Of a DNA stretch of 64,000 nucleotides, positions 23,569 to 36,328 are shown piece after piece (position 1 is the first letter of the stretch; each line of letters begins with the position of its first letter). The notes beneath the pieces were generated by a model. The model was not told the DNA's origin. It worked only from the letters and a program-made list of their open reading frames with translations, and did not search any database. Origin of the DNA: Pezicula radicicola (taxonomy: Eukaryota; Ascomycota; Leotiomycetes; Helotiales; Dermateaceae). The position numbers and the translations under genes are program-made. The stretch is from positions 65,709 through 129,708 of the forward strand of contig PDUO01000025.1 of assembly GCA_003008705.1 (NCBI GenBank), in the 5' to 3' direction.

Positions 23569-26500
23569 ATTGCGAAGGGAGGTGTATCCTGGACTTGTTC
23601 TAATGAGAATTAGACGCTCTCGACTCGGTACCTGTATTGCCTATGAAAGATATTGGGATGGCAAGAAGGCAAATTGACAGATTGACTACTTTGTTGCTGA
23701 CGCGGGGTCTTGGAGGATTCGAGGCTCGGGAATGTATGAACTTTGTTCCGAGGGCACAGCACTATCAAGGGTTGCGCAGAACACCATTTATAGCGAAGGG
23801 CTCTCCTCGTGACCTTGTGAGACAAGCTTAGATAGAAACCGAGTTGATTGTAGGTTGAGTGCGTGAAGTTGAAGAAATGAAGATATCCGTTTGCTATTAC
23901 GCTATTCAGCCGAGATTACGACTTTCTCACGTGCGGGACATTGCAAGCAACACCAAGGCAATATATGCCTTGGGCGTTAAAAAAAATAAACACCTCGAAT
24001 TGAAGATATACATGTACTCGTGATTTTATCTCTAGTGTCTATCGTTAAGACAACTGTTCGTAGACTATCTCCCCCCTATCCAAAATTGTATTGTGCACCG
24101 AGATGCCGAATTAGGAAGCTCGGAATACCGCCACAGTCTTGCCTCCGATCCCTCCCCCTCCCCTTCTTAGGGTGCGGCAAAGCAATAAGAACAATTTAAC
24201 GGTGGTGAGAGTTATTTATCTAATAGTACCCTAATATATCCCGTCTATACACAACATAATTTTCCTTACACACTGTCAAACTATATGGCCGGTAATAGCA
24301 TTCGTACAAGAAAAAGCTTTGGTTTGCACAACAACCACCATTGAGCAAAGAGAGGCCCAATTCAGAGTCTTGGAGGTCCATCTAAGAATAATGTTAGTTT
24401 GTGGAAGGTGGGCTAGGTCTTGTTCTGTGCTAGAATAAACTACTTTAACTTAACTAGAAGAAAGCTCTTTATATTTTGCGGCGAACACAGGTTATGCTGC
24501 CACAAGGAACGTTGCTGCCAAAATTTAATTTCATATTGCAATAAACCAAACATAAGGAAATCCTTATGGTTCAATCTTGATTCACTTCTTTGCATCTTCA
24601 CCTCTAGATTCAAAAGGGAGTAGGTTTCGTACTTGTATTCTTATTGTGAAGCTGGTAATTTGCTGCAATGCCTCATGTTGATTGTCGCTAAATCAAAGTG
24701 CCTATGGAGTGGAAGCAAACTTCTGTCACTCAAACATTGAAGGTACCTAGTAGATTGGCAGCAGATGGCTGAAGAGCGAACCGAGTTTATATCGAAACCA
24801 ATGAAGTCCATTCGCTTAAATAAGGTTACAGCCTAAGCCCCCCTTACCCCACACTTTGCCCAACAACAAGCATGATCATGTGACATCCATGGCGCTTTCG
24901 TTCCTTCCTTCCAAACCTCACTTCCATCTCAACAAAAACTTGTCTTCACTCTTCAAGCATCACCAAACAATATCAGCAACAACATCTCCATTCCAAAAGA
25001 ACCACAGCACGATACCACCATCTACCGCTCTGGCTATATCCGACCAGAGCTTGCATTCCATCGATTGTCGGGTTGAATCCCCTTCCACATTGTCATGGAA
25101 GTGACGTGTGACGATGTTTTTGCTGGCCGAGGCACGGGAGCTACGATTGATGTGTGCATCCCTTCAGGCGGTTAGTGGGTTGAGGAATGAGAGGTGCTTC
25201 TGTGGGCAATTTATTTCCGAGGGCTTTTTATATCTTTTATTGTGCGTCTTCGTGATCTACGCCGAAGGAAGAGGGCAATATGGAGAGGGGTTGGGAGTTG
25301 GTGAGTGCTCTTTCCCTTTTGTGCCTTGCTACCTTTTTGATTGAGAAGATCCTTGGCCAACTTCTCGTCGCGTCGCGTTGTACGTGTCGACTTCTTTCCT
25401 CACCTCTCATCCAACTTCCCTACGAACGTACTCCAACATTTCCTTCGCCTCTGCCGCGGTGTGCAAACCCAATGCGAACATACTTGGAGGTGAAATATAT
25501 GTAACATGGCTATGATATTTACGCGTCCACTTGTCTGCTTGGGCAGTCTATGTTGTTTCGTTTAAACTTTTGTCTCAATTAAGCTCTGAAGTATCTAACA
25601 AAAGTAGAAAGGAACCTCTATAAGAAGATTGTTAAGAGCTATTTAGTAAACATAGGTAAAAAAGAGGAGACAAAAAGACAAGGGGTATACACAAAAGTGC
25701 CCTAAAACCAGGAATTTACAAACCCTTTGAACAAGTACACAAGGCTCCTTGTTTAGCTAAAGATCAAGCACAAGAGATTACCGTTCTTTACTAGCAGCCA
25801 GCAGAGCTCACGCAGAAAAACGAAGAGCTGAGTTACCAAACTAATGGACTCTAGGAGATGGTTTAAGCAGAGATTGGTATTGCCTTATTTTTATAATACT
25901 CCGGCAATCGTGCATGTTGTGACAACTGTGGGTTTGCTGACAAAAATATCATTGTTCGTCGTACGTCTGGAAATTTTTTGATTTGCAAAATTTAATGAAA
26001 TTTGGATGTTAACTATAGACCTGGGAGTAGAAATTAAAACTAGGTGAGCAATACTCGCATGGTTTAACTAGCACTTAGAAGTTATGTGTTTGTATTTTGA
26101 TCGGAGTGATACCTCGAACGCATCACGAGTGTACCAGATGTATAGGCAATAATAAAAACTCTCCAGAGGGGGAATCAAGAGAAGATGTCGAAAAGAAACA
26201 ATAAAAACAAAACACATACCTACCTACACCACCTACCAAAAAGTGCAAAAACATACAACAGTAGGTATTCGCTGGTGGTAACCCAACTACTAATCTTACC
26301 GATCTGAGGCTTACATTAGATTAATACTCCAAAGCACCCTTCCCAGCTTGGATGGTGAGCCATGCCACCCTACCAGATTGAGGAGCCTGTCTAAATAGGG
26401 GGAGGGCAAGATTCCTTCTGATGAGTAGGTAGGTGAGCCGTAGTGATCCGAGCTGGGCCTATCACCCCCTTATACGCGAGATTTGCCTCACTTAACGGGG

Positions 26501-26586
26501 ACACTTTTCAGTATCTAGCCTTTCAGGGGCACTTTTTTACGTCCCCTATTCACGAGTAAGATTTCAGAGGATCAGATTGAGTTCAT
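23569..26586. other. 3-kb stretch without a convincing gene
   Basis: Open stretches at 24856-25104, 25108-25344 and 25280-25504 are short, overlap each other and have no motif. Around 26490-26550 the words ggggacactttt and ggggcactttttt precede gtcccc, suggesting a small repeat remnant. The left edge holds the F-box promoter. Confidence 0.45.
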
Positions 26587-27948
26587 TCAGAGATCTACTA
26601 AACTATCGGTACTATAATGTTCATGAAGCGTTCCATCCCTCGCTTGCTCCATCTTGACCCGAAAGATCGTATCAAGCTCGCGTCGCTCCTCTTCACCCAG
26701 GAGCTGAACTCGATCCTCAACTGACCCCCGGGGTCCAAAATACAACTCGTCAATAAATGTCCAGTAGATATCGTCAAACATCGAGCTATATCTCGCTGCG
26801 AGACACACCCAAAACAAACCGCTTTCCATAGATTCGCGCATACGTGCAGCCAACCGCTGCGAATCTACGAGCGTGCCCTCACTAACCTTCTCATCCTCGC
26901 ATGTCTGTAGCACATCCAGAAAGAGGCGGAGTCGCGGTTTATACCGGGTGAGGAAGTGCTCCAGGTCAGACTCCCAATCCTCCGGGCTCTGCAACAAGAG
27001 CCACCAGGGCGCAACATAGGTGAATTCCGCGGGCGCTACGTAGGTGAATTCCCAATCAATGACCGCGGTAACGCAGAACCTTTCCATATCGACGAGGATA
27101 TTCGACGGGCGGAAGTCGTCACAGTAAAGTCGGAAAGGGCCATGGCGATGCGCTTCTGAAATCTTGTGTACGACCTTGCGGAAGAGGCAGCGCGCTACAA
27201 ATTTCTTCTGGCAGTCGGCTTCGTTGACTACTGCGTCGTTGCGCTGATTCCGGAAGTGAGAGAGGTGCTGTGTAGCAAGCGCCTCGAAATAGTCGGTAGC
27301 GGACTCGAAGGTACCCGTGGGAAAGTCCTCGGGAGCCAGGTTTGCTGACGTGGCTAACTCGTTGATGTTGAACGTGAATGGACGTTTTGCAACAACAAAC
27401 TCTTCGCCCTCCTGTACCAATGCCCCAATGCGCGGGAATTCTGGCTTGGACAGCTCGATCATGAGGTGAGCCATCTTGCGATAGGCAACTGTCAGAGCCC
27501 GATCACTTATCAGTGGATTCAGAACAGGTCGTCCTTCGCCAAGGGGATCTTTTAGCACGTTGGCCAACACCTCTCCCTCCACAAAATCCATAACAATGTA
27601 AGCTCCTACCCAGCATGTACCCGCCCCTAGCACCTGCGGAACGGGGACCTGGGTATGTTGACGCAAATACCGAAGGACAGCAACCTCATCGTTGACCTTT
27701 TCCTTGCGAAAGATGCATCTCCCGAGAGCTGCAAACCGAACAATGGCATGGAATCCGTCTTCGTATTTGACCCGGTAGCAAACGTTGAAGGCGCCATTCT
27801 TCCATAGACACGCAGCGAGCGTCTTTCCCTCCCGGTGTCTCTTTGCCAGATCCATTGCTAGACGCTCCGGTTCTCGCCGCAGTAAAGTCTGTACCCATAA
27901 GGTGAAGTTCCGATCTTGTCGCTCCTCGGCGAGATGATCGAAATGCAT
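26587..27948 (-). CDS. APH-fold (aminoglycoside phosphotransferase-like) kinase family protein
   Basis: A single exon encodes 453 aa. The small lobe has CLWKNGAFNVCYRVKYEDG and AIVRFA, then EVAVLRYLRQHTQVPVPQVL, typical of the fungal APH family. YIVMDFVEGEVL is the hinge. The catalytic loop reads YCDDFRPSNILVD, in which Cys precedes the Asp where classical APH enzymes have His-x-Asp. VIDWEFTYVAP carries the metal-binding Asp. The double EFTYVAP wording followed by WWLLL is, as I recall, common in this family. The protein is cytosolic, with no signal peptide. Substrates of these fungal proteins are mostly unknown, and real drug-phosphorylating activity should not be assumed. Confidence 0.85.
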   Translation of the reverse strand: MHFDHLAEERQDRNFTLWVQTLLRREPERLAMDLAKRHREGKTLAACLWKNGAFNVCYRVKYEDGFHAIVRFAALGRCIFRKEKVNDEVAVLRYLRQHTQVPVPQVLGAGTCWVGAYIVMDFVEGEVLANVLKDPLGEGRPVLNPLISDRALTVAYRKMAHLMIELSKPEFPRIGALVQEGEEFVVAKRPFTFNINELATSANLAPEDFPTGTFESATDYFEALATQHLSHFRNQRNDAVVNEADCQKKFVARCLFRKVVHKISEAHRHGPFRLYCDDFRPSNILVDMERFCVTAVIDWEFTYVAPAEFTYVAPWWLLLQSPEDWESDLEHFLTRYKPRLRLFLDVLQTCEDEKVSEGTLVDSQRLAARMRESMESGLFWVCLAARYSSMFDDIYWTFIDELYFGPRGSVEDRVQLLGEEERRELDTIFRVKMEQARDGTLHEHYSTDSLVDL

Positions 27949-29048
27949 TATATTGGCCTCTCGGGAGCAGTCCTACCGTCCAGATGTTATAGTATGGCAG
28001 CGGGATATATACGAGGCTTACTGAGGGCTTTGGGAAATACTTTATTGCATGCAATCGCAACTGTTGGTTGAGAAGGGCGTGAGTGAAGAAGGAGGTGGAG
28101 GAGCAAGTTGAGCGGGAGGATTAGATAACGATGGCGCTAAATAATACTAGTCCAGCCGCGCGCGTATTGTACGGAGGCACTCGAGTACCAAATTTATCCA
28201 TTCTCCCTTTAACCGCCAGTAGGCGCTGGGTTTAAGCAAACAAGGGTTACCTACAGCCAGCCTATAAGAGAAGTAATATCTCGTGTATCCCGACCCATGA
28301 ATATTGGCTAGCTTAGTAGGGATTCAGCACTCTGCTCGTTTACAATCGCTTAACGCGTCTCAGAGGCAAATACAGGAAGTTTACTGGCTAGAACTACTCT
28401 GTTTGATCGATACCACCTTAGTGCACGTCCCTGTGGCCCAAGCACCAAGCCAATATTCATGGGTCCGGATAGTGTAATATCACGATTAAAACAGGGGGGA
28501 GGAGGGCGGGAGCACCTTGGCGCTAACTTAGCGCCGCTAAGTTGAATTCTACCGGTCATAGTCGTGATTTCTGGCTATTTCTAGCCTGTGTATCCACATA
28601 GGCTATGTCTATGTGACTTGGTACTTAATTCTGCGTATAAATTTGCTAGGTACATATGTATTGTTGCATACTGTCCGAAGCGACCCGAGCGACACGACAC
28701 GAGTAAATTGTGTAACAGGTCACCGCGGGCCTCATGAGCGTATGGGTTTTGACTTCGTTTGCCTTCCCTGAGTCTCGCAGTAGCAGGCATATAATTAACG
28801 CGCGCCTCTACCCACCTTGTCGTTGGCTGCTCTCAATCCATTGAGATGCATCCCCGACATTGTGTATCTATAAAGAGGCCCTCAATACTCGTCTTCCTGT
28901 TCATATCAACACATTGAATTAAACCAGACTCAAATTATAAGTAGAACGACCTTTATCAAGACATTAGCTCTCTAGGTATGCTCTGTAACTTGAATCCATT
29001 CGTCCATAACCTTAACTCACGAGTAAATAGATCAGCCTCCACGACCCC
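27949..29048. other. Intergenic region with promoter of the 29049 gene
   Basis: No gene was found at 27949-28860. A palindromic word, ggcgctaacttagcgcc, lies near 28523-28540. A TATAAA box at 28869-28874 lies 180 bases before the ATG at 29049. A probable 5'-leader intron runs from 28976 (GTATGC) to 29030 (aaatag), with a cttaac branch site. Confidence 0.5.
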
Positions 29049-29348
29049 ATGAGTAACAAAGACCAGAAGGCGCGCGAGAGTTTCGCGTCTATCCTCAGCT
29101 ACTACAAGAAAAACCGCCAGTCGATCGAGAACGTGCCGAATTGGGTTGATGAGCGTCAGAGCGGCGAAATCACTATCGGCATCTCGTCCAGCACCGTGCC
29201 GTCCGCCGAGCAGACAGAGCAGTACAAGAAGGAGTTGAAGGAGCTCCTTGCCACTAGGGAAGCATTGGACAAGCTCTCTGATCAGGAGAAGGCTCTCATG
29301 AGCCAGGCAGCGAACTCCAGCAAGGTACGGCGTAAGGGCGGAAAGTAG
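29049..29348 (+). CDS. Small soluble protein, 99 aa, unrecognised
   Basis: A single coding exon starts at ATG 29049 and ends at 29348. The product is highly charged, with a basic N-terminal part (KARESFASILSYYKKNRQS), a short central hydrophobic strand (GEITIGISSSTV), a probable coiled helix (YKKELKELLATREALDKLSD) and a Lys/Arg-rich end (SKVRRKGGK). An upstream TATA box and a spliced leader support a real gene. It has no signal peptide, Cys residues or membrane segment. I do not recognise the family. The basic tail may target the nucleus or bind nucleic acid. Confidence 0.6.
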   Translation: MSNKDQKARESFASILSYYKKNRQSIENVPNWVDERQSGEITIGISSSTVPSAEQTEQYKKELKELLATREALDKLSDQEKALMSQAANSSKVRRKGGK

Positions 29349-30338
29349 AGTGGCGGTAGTGGGCGTGGGCTACGGTGGTTCGAGAAGCTGGTTTAGGATA
29401 GGTCCTTTCCAGGAAATTAGCATGTTTTGATGGATGCTCAATTGTTGAGGTAGCAGCTCTTATCCATAGTTTATCTGCTCCTTTCAAGCCTCCCTCAAAA
29501 GTGGAATCACATGCGCGTGTGGGGCAGTAAGGACGATTATAGCACATGCTGTTAATTTATGTGTTGTCTATTGATTCACTACGTCCATAATGACCTAATC
29601 TGATCTCTGACCTCGGGACTGGAAGCTTCCCGAGTATGTGATGGTGAATAGGTACAGCTCGAAAAAGCCCCTAGAACCGTAAATGAAGGACTAATCTATC
29701 GTACAAGATAGGAATCATTATAAGCTGCAAAGTGCAAAACATATTTTACTTTCTTGTGGATTTAGTTAACACGCATCTAAACATAACTGTTTACTCCTTT
29801 TTTCTTATTTTATAGTAGTTGTGGTAGTACTGCAGCTTGTCTCCTTTTAGTTAAGCGACGAATCTCACGAATAATAAACTAGCCCAACACTACCGATCTC
29901 TTAGATAGCAACGAAGGTACCCCGTAAATGATAGGTGCCGGCCCGGAAAGGTACCTTTTATTGAAAATGTGCCTTTCTATAAATGTGTGCTTACATTAGG
30001 AAGTGCTTAAAAGCCCCTCTCAGAGTATACTTAGCCGGCTCACCCTTACTCCCCTCTAAAGCAGCTATAGTGGGCCTCTTGTAAAGGTAACACAAGAGTA
30101 TCTGTCTAATGATATATGAGTTTTATATATGGCAGAGCGGACGGGATGCCCAGTTCTCTTCAGTCTATGGTCATATGTGATGGTTTTCTGTTTATTACAA
30201 AACTTCACCCTCAGTCAAGCTCTCGGACCAATCTGATATGACGTGCAGAGCAGCATGTACTTGTAAATTATCGTATTGTGCCTGGCCTCCAATTAATTAT
30301 ACACAAAAGAATTAACCACAGCCGTGTAGCTATCATCA
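29349..30338. other. Intergenic, no gene seen
   Basis: This is the convergent 3' region between the small gene and the GH78 gene. It is A+T-rich with short open stretches only. Confidence 0.45.
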
Positions 30339-32969
30339 TTATAAGGTGATAGTCATTGTGACCTTCTCACCTCCCTGGACCACGAACTTACTTCGATGCT
30401 CTACAGCTCGCTTAAATTTACCATGAACCACGGAGTTCTCAGTTGCGAATGGGAGATTAATAACTCCCTCAGTTCCAAATGGTGCTTCAATCGCCAAAGT
30501 TACAGCATCACCATCAGATGACCAAGCTGCAGTGATGTCACCAAATGGCGTTGGTACAACCCCTTCGACATCTTTCAGATCCAGTCCATATAAAAGAGGC
30601 TGAAATTGCCACTTCTTATATCCTGGTTCCAAAGCTTTGACACCCAAAACATATTCTTCAAAGACGTAAGATGGAGCAGAACTCCACGGGTGGCTAAGGG
30701 AAGTGTAGAGTCCAATTCCGGGAGAACCATCAGGATAAAGATACTCCCACGTAGCTCCAGTGTAATACTGGTTTTGTGTAACCATCAGAGACCAGAAGTT
30801 ATCCAGGAGATCCTTAGCGACGTCGAGGGTTTGGATTCCCATGGTCGTATTAGCGATAAAGAGAGATTCGAGCAAGAATCCGAGCATATTGGGTGATAGC
30901 TGGGTTTCGTTGGACCTTGCTACGGTATCATCAGTCACGTAGCCGCAGCCGTACTTCAGTAGAGGTAATTTAGCCAGTGAAAGTTCTGTCTGTGTCTCGT
31001 TGGCAATACCAGCACGAATCGCGAATGCAATACCGGTAGCTGAGAAGTTGGTAGGTGAAACGAGGGAGACTGAATATGTACCAAGTTCATCACTCCAGAG
31101 CTCGCGGTTTACAGCCGTCCGGATATCTGTTGCAGCTTTTTGGTACGCAGCTGCTGTGTTTGTGTCTTCCAATGCTTGGGCTACTTCGCTAAGTTGCTGC
31201 AATGCAATCGCCATGAGTGAGGTAGTAGCTGTACTATTGGATGGGCCGGTAAAAAAGAAGGCACCTGATATGAGACCCGAAGTTGAATCCACGTACTTCA
31301 GCATCACTTCGGTGAGGACTTTTGTCTGATTCCAGTACGTCGCTAAGGTCGCTATGTCGCCTGTCATGCGATAATAATCCCCGAGAGTGACAAGAAAGAA
31401 AATCTGATAATCCGTAATACCATACGCTGTTGGGTATTGTACAGCTTTGGTTTCACTCGATCTGCCCATCATTGCCTCCGTCGGTACTAGACCATAGCCT
31501 GCGCCTGATTCGATTTGGCGTTCAAACTCGAAGTCGATTACGCCCCGAATATAGTCAATTCGATTAGTCGTAGCGGCGATGGTCCGAGCTGTGTGGACAA
31601 AATCTCCAATCCATACCAATCGATCCCGTTTTGGCCCATCGAGACAAACCGAAGCATTATTTTGGGCGACACCATACTCTATAAGAGTGTCCGTAGATGT
31701 CATACTGTTTTCGTATATCGTGGTTCCATTTGATGCGTAGACCTTAACGTCCTTGAAATATGCCACTTGGTCTTGGAAAGGACCAAATGCCCAAGTCCCC
31801 GAGGTTACTGTTGCTGGCCCAAATCTGGAAGCCCAAGCCAGGCCTTGCTCATAACTGACTGTAGCCACAGTTGCACCATCTATCAAGATCTTGAATCCTA
31901 CATCGGTTATCGCCGTAGTGATTTCATACCACTGGTCCTCGTTGATGGTCAGGTTTAGCGCAAAACTCTCCGTGGGACCTGTAGGCAAAGTTGTCTGATT
32001 CACCAAACTCCACCCATATCCAACAACCAAGCTATTGGCCGGTAAAAATGAAGTATTAGTATTGACAAAAGTTGACCCTTCGGGATATCTACTCGTCAAA
32101 ACAAAGTATGGTCCATATGGTGCTAAGCCCGATGCAACCCGCCACCCAGTTCCGCCCCGGACGATCTTGGTGAGGAAAGACATTGTGTAATTACTTAAAC
32201 CAACCCCTTTCACTGACGATGCAGGCTCTTGGCCACGAATGAGAGCACCATCAGTTGTGATTTCCCAGGTACTTGCAAGCGAGGCATTGTCGATACAAGA
32301 TGCTTGAACCGCTCTTGATCCAAGACCCCAGATCTGGTTATAGATGTCATTAGAGCTATTGAATGAACCTGGAACCTCGTCATTTGAAATAAATGGATTA
32401 TTTGTCGTGAATCCAACCTGAGAGAAAGTAATCGAGGTGTTGGTCAACAACTCGATCGACTGCCATCGCTGACCACCCTGTAGAAAGTACGAATGATACG
32501 ATCCTAGTTCTGTGACATTGAATGTCTCTGTACGGAAAGTGTTCGAAAGACCATTTGTGAAAGTCCAAGGACCGTCACCATAAATGTTGTTTAGGCCATT
32601 AAATTCTTCGGTGTATTTGAGCTCAATTTGAGTGGGACCAGAGAGCTCAGAGACGGAAAAAGCTGGTGTTCCAACGACTTCTGAGCCGTAATCCAACGTG
32701 AGAATAGGGTTCTCGGGAGACAAGCTCAGTTGATCATTATACTTTAGTAGTCCTTCTATCGTTGGACTAGTGCCAATGGCATAAAGTGTAGGCTCAATGG
32801 TCGTGAAATTGACATTTCGACGCTGTGAAATGTTCTCTACAGATGTAGCTCTAGACAAGATAAAATGTTAGAATTGATATCCAAGAGATTAGGGTTACGC
32901 AGACCTTGCAAGAGAGGCTACAAATAGAAGCAGACAAGTGGTCAAAGTAGAACTTTTGATATTAAACAT
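30339..32969 (-). CDS. Secreted alpha-L-rhamnosidase, GH78 type
   Basis: I read two exons, 32969-32905 and 32850-30339, giving 858 aa. The short first exon encodes the signal peptide (MFNIKSSTLTTCLLLFVA), which an AG acceptor in phase joins to the large exon. The donor, GTCTGC, is not consensus. The catalytic region is recognised by CLDGPKRDRLVWIGDF (about residues 424-439), the fungal form of the GH78 Asp/Arg-rich catalytic motif. TGATWEYLYPDGSPG and SLSHPWSSAPSYVF further on are typical of the (alpha/alpha)6 barrel. A beta-rich insert (SNYTMSFLTKIVRGGTGWRV ...) resembles a concanavalin-like module. Many Asn-x-Ser/Thr sites fit a secreted enzyme. By family it releases rhamnose from rhamnogalacturonan or plant glycosides. 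GH28 and expansin neighbours suggest a pectin role. Confidence 0.9.
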
Positions 32970-34577
32970 TATGAAAAGTTTCCTGACTTGCAGGCCACCT
33001 AAAAAGTAGGATCATAGCGGCTTTTTATAAAAGGATACCACAGTAAGATACCTGGTGGAGGGATATTAGAAGATAAACAGCCGAGCTGTGATTTTGGAAT
33101 GTTTCCCACCTTTGGAAGAAGTTTCGGGACAATAATTAACGAAGTAGAGTCTTGTCGTCTCTATTCCGTCCACCTTTTAAAAGCACTACCCCACATATCC
33201 CCGCATGACCAATACGAATACTCGTACCCGGTTAGGGGTGTATGCCCCCCTGCTTATGTTTTCTACAAGTCTTCTATGCGTACTACGATATTTTCTGTAT
33301 CAAGACTATTTTCAGTACGAACAAAGGTTAGGAAGGGTTAGTTTTATGGTCAGGGAGATATTTTGTTCTAAATTCTTATGTTCTTGTACCTTTTATTTCA
33401 AAGCCTAATTACGCTTACAACTTTCTGAAGATGCTTGATCTTCGGCAGCTGGCACGTAGCAGCCGAAGATTACCAGGGGGAAGAGGGGCCCCGCACAGTC
33501 CGGAGAGGGGGAGCCGTACATCACTAATCTTCTTTCCCAGGAACTTTTCAGCCTCGAACTCGAACTTCATCAACTATCACATTAACATTCTCATATTCAC
33601 TGGTAAGAATCCTACGCTGCTGCAAAATTGCCACTGAATTTCAGTAGTTTTTTGGTCGTGATTAATAATGACCAACGATTTTGAATTAGTTCTCTTTCCA
33701 TGTTTCAAGGCCTACATGAAATCTAGCATTATTCAATTGAACGAGATAGTCTTTAGAGAGAATCATGTTAGAGATGTGAAGCCATATTGGTGGTTTCCGG
33801 CTTTGTTATTTGGAGAGGGTGCTTTGAATACTATGTAATATCGAGAAATAACTAAAACACCACAATTGTAGTAGATATTGTTTTTAGCACACATTTTACC
33901 TTTTAGTAGACATTGCTTCGCTTCATCTAAACACGCTACTTGTAAGCTCCTTTGTAAAAACGCGAGACTCCACAGCTTGTTAGGTTTCCTTTGAATATAT
34001 CGTATCACTTATCACAACAAGGACTTCAACTCGCAGTTCAAAAACTTAAAAACAATGCTGTGTGACAAAAAGATTCAAGTTTGAAGTCAAACTAGGAAGC
34101 AAGAGTAAAGCAGACTTAATGTTTATTAAATCACTAAACGGCATTGTGTTTATGAGCCGAGTTTTGGTTTCATGTTTATGTTCGGGAGTTAGCGATGTTT
34201 GTGAGCACGATAATAGAAAGAGCCCTGTGGTTGCTGCCCTTAAGGATAAAACTCGTTATATACTGTACTCTTGCTTACATGTGCCGAAATCTAGCCAATA
34301 TACTCGACGTACTGATTACATTAGCGCAATTCAAACTCTCCTTCTCATTTATCGTAAGTTTCACAAAGAATAAAACAAATTAAGTGACTTCATCGCAATG
34401 GTTTGTTTTTCTGCTGATAATTTGGAAGTCTAGGAAGATTTAAAGTCCTTCCTCTCAAGTCTTTTTCGTAGTTGCATCAGCAGTGTTTACTTTAATTCTT
34501 TCTCCATTCTAAATTTTTGCAGCATTGAAATTCATTCCTTTTACACACATCCATCTCGAGAAGCCCGTCTATTCAAA
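32970..34577. other. Divergent intergenic region between GH78 and expansin-like genes
   Basis: This holds the two promoters and about 1 kb of A+T-rich DNA. Open stretches at 33099-33408, 33431-33637 and 34062-34383 are short and without motifs. No clear regulatory site was identified. Confidence 0.45.
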
Positions 34578-35381
34578 ATGTTGTCCAGCTTTTCTTCTTC
34601 CACTATTTTCGCCACTTTGACATTCATTTTGAAAGTTTCATCGATTGCAGTGCCAGCTTCTCCAGTGTTGGATGCTGTAGCAGTAGCAGCCACGAGTGCT
34701 CTTATGAGTGGCGATGGAACCTGGTATGGTGATGACTGCGGAGAAGAAGCCTGTTGGCAGGGTGGAGCCTGCGCTTTTGTGGATTACACGCTGCCTACTT
34801 CAATCGCTGGATCTACGTGCGTGTCGGAATTGATTTGGGACGACAGTTACCCGTGTGGCGGCTGCGTTTCTATCACGTACGGTAACACAAAAAAGATCGC
34901 TATGGTAAGTTTAGCCACTTGCTACCCAATTTCTGCGGAATTATTGGCTAATAAATTCTTGAATACACAGATCACCAACAAAACTGGAGGAGATGCCGTT
35001 CATCTCGATATGACTCCCGACATGTTTTCTCAGCTTGCCGATAAATCTCTTGGTGAGATTGATATCGAATGGGAATATGTTGCTTGCCCAATTACCGATC
35101 CACTCGAGATCAGGATGCATACCGGTGCCTCGCAATATTGGTTTGCGGCTACTGTTTTGAATGCGGTTTATCGGACCTCTAAGTTGGAGGTTTCGTCTGA
35201 TGGTGGGAGTACGTACACGGCAGCTACGAGGAATACAAATGGTTATTATGAGGTCAGTGGCGGAACTGGGACGACAACTGCTTGGGTCAGAGTTACTTCC
35301 GAAACTGGTACTCAAGTTGTTGTGGAGAATGTCAGTATGACTGCTTCTACTGTGACGACAGCGACGGCGAACTATGCTTAG
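34578..35381 (+). CDS. Secreted expansin-like protein
   Basis: ATG at 34578 opens a signal peptide (SSSTIFATLTFILKVSSIAV). A 66-base intron at 34905-34970 (GTAAGT...ACAG) is probable. Because it is a multiple of three and has no stop, the frame also reads through it. Spliced, the protein is 245 aa. The first domain is a six-stranded double-psi barrel, with GDGTWYGDD, a Cys-rich stretch (CGEEACWQGGACAF), YPCGGCVSI and, after splicing, KIAMITNKTGGDAVHLDMTPDMF, matching the conserved HLDLSP region of expansins. The second domain (IRMHTGASQYWFAATVLNA ... KLEVSSDGGSTYTAAT) resembles the expansin beta-sandwich (CBM63). By family it loosens cell-wall polymers without hydrolysis. Confidence 0.85.
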   Translation: MLSSFSSSTIFATLTFILKVSSIAVPASPVLDAVAVAATSALMSGDGTWYGDDCGEEACWQGGACAFVDYTLPTSIAGSTCVSELIWDDSYPCGGCVSITYGNTKKIAMVSLATCYPISAELLANKFLNTQITNKTGGDAVHLDMTPDMFSQLADKSLGEIDIEWEYVACPITDPLEIRMHTGASQYWFAATVLNAVYRTSKLEVSSDGGSTYTAATRNTNGYYEVSGGTGTTTAWVRVTSETGTQVVVENVSMTASTVTTATANYA

Positions 35382-36328
35382 AGTTTTGAATTTTCCATTT
35401 CAAGGATACCAAAGCTTGGTCACTGCCTGCTGTATATTATTACCTTCCATCTATGTATTAATAGAAAAAGTTCTGCTGCATATCTTCTTTAGACAAAACC
35501 TAAACTAGCGGTGTATCTCGTGAGGGCTAAGAGAACAAAATACCATATCAGCTAATATCTACCGTTAGACAAGCTATTGAATAATGAACATCAACGTAGA
35601 ATAGTTCTAGCAATGTCTATAGAAGTTACAAAACGAAAGAAGAGTTACGAACTAAAAATGGGGTTGAAAAAGGAGCCATAAATCCACTAGTCGAAAAGGT
35701 GACACTAGTCAAGCTATACGTCGTAAATCCAAGGGAATTGTTTTGGCTGCAATGCCGAAAGCAATGATGGTGCAACATTGATCTCGAATGTAATATGTAC
35801 TTTAGGAAGGCTGCGGAGGATTGGATCTAGACTAAGAAGAGGCTGTACTCGGTTGCGTCCTACGCACAAACTATCAAATATAAATTACACAGAACAAGCA
35901 ACTTCTTTAAAGTATACAAGCTAAGTCAAAGCTAATGTCATGTTGTTATTCATTGTTTTATTGCCATTAGTAGAGAGTAGACCTAAGAAATTAGATGAGG
36001 ATAGAAATTCTCATGTTCTACTTCAATGCTCACTTGGCCAACTTAATTCTTTGGTAGCCCTCGTAGGTATACAGGTTTAATCCTTAAAACTACAAACTCC
36101 TGTTCCGCCAGCAATCCAGAAATGTTTCCGGTTTCTAGGTTCCTTTCGACTTTGATTCAATCGAAATGATTCTACTGCTTAATGATTCTGGTAACGAATG
36201 AAACTTTGTTTGTTTGTGAGAGCACATATGCAAGTGAGAGAGGTGGAAGTTGAACAATAGGCTAATGGCACAGTCTACTGGCAATACGCATGAATAGCTA
36301 CGGTTTTTCAACGCTGCTAATTTTCTTC
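35382..36328. other. Intergenic, no gene seen
   Basis: This is the convergent 3' region between the expansin-like and GH28 genes. It is A+T-rich with no open frame of interest. Confidence 0.45.

Noticed and set aside
24856..25504. Three overlapping short open frames, plus strand
   Set aside because: They are overlapping, lack motifs and have no splice structure that joins them.
27009..27056. Apparent duplication EFTYVAP-AEFTYVAP in the APH-like protein
   Set aside because: The double EF-Y-AP wording before WWLLL is, as I recall, a normal feature of this fungal APH family, so it is not a new duplication.
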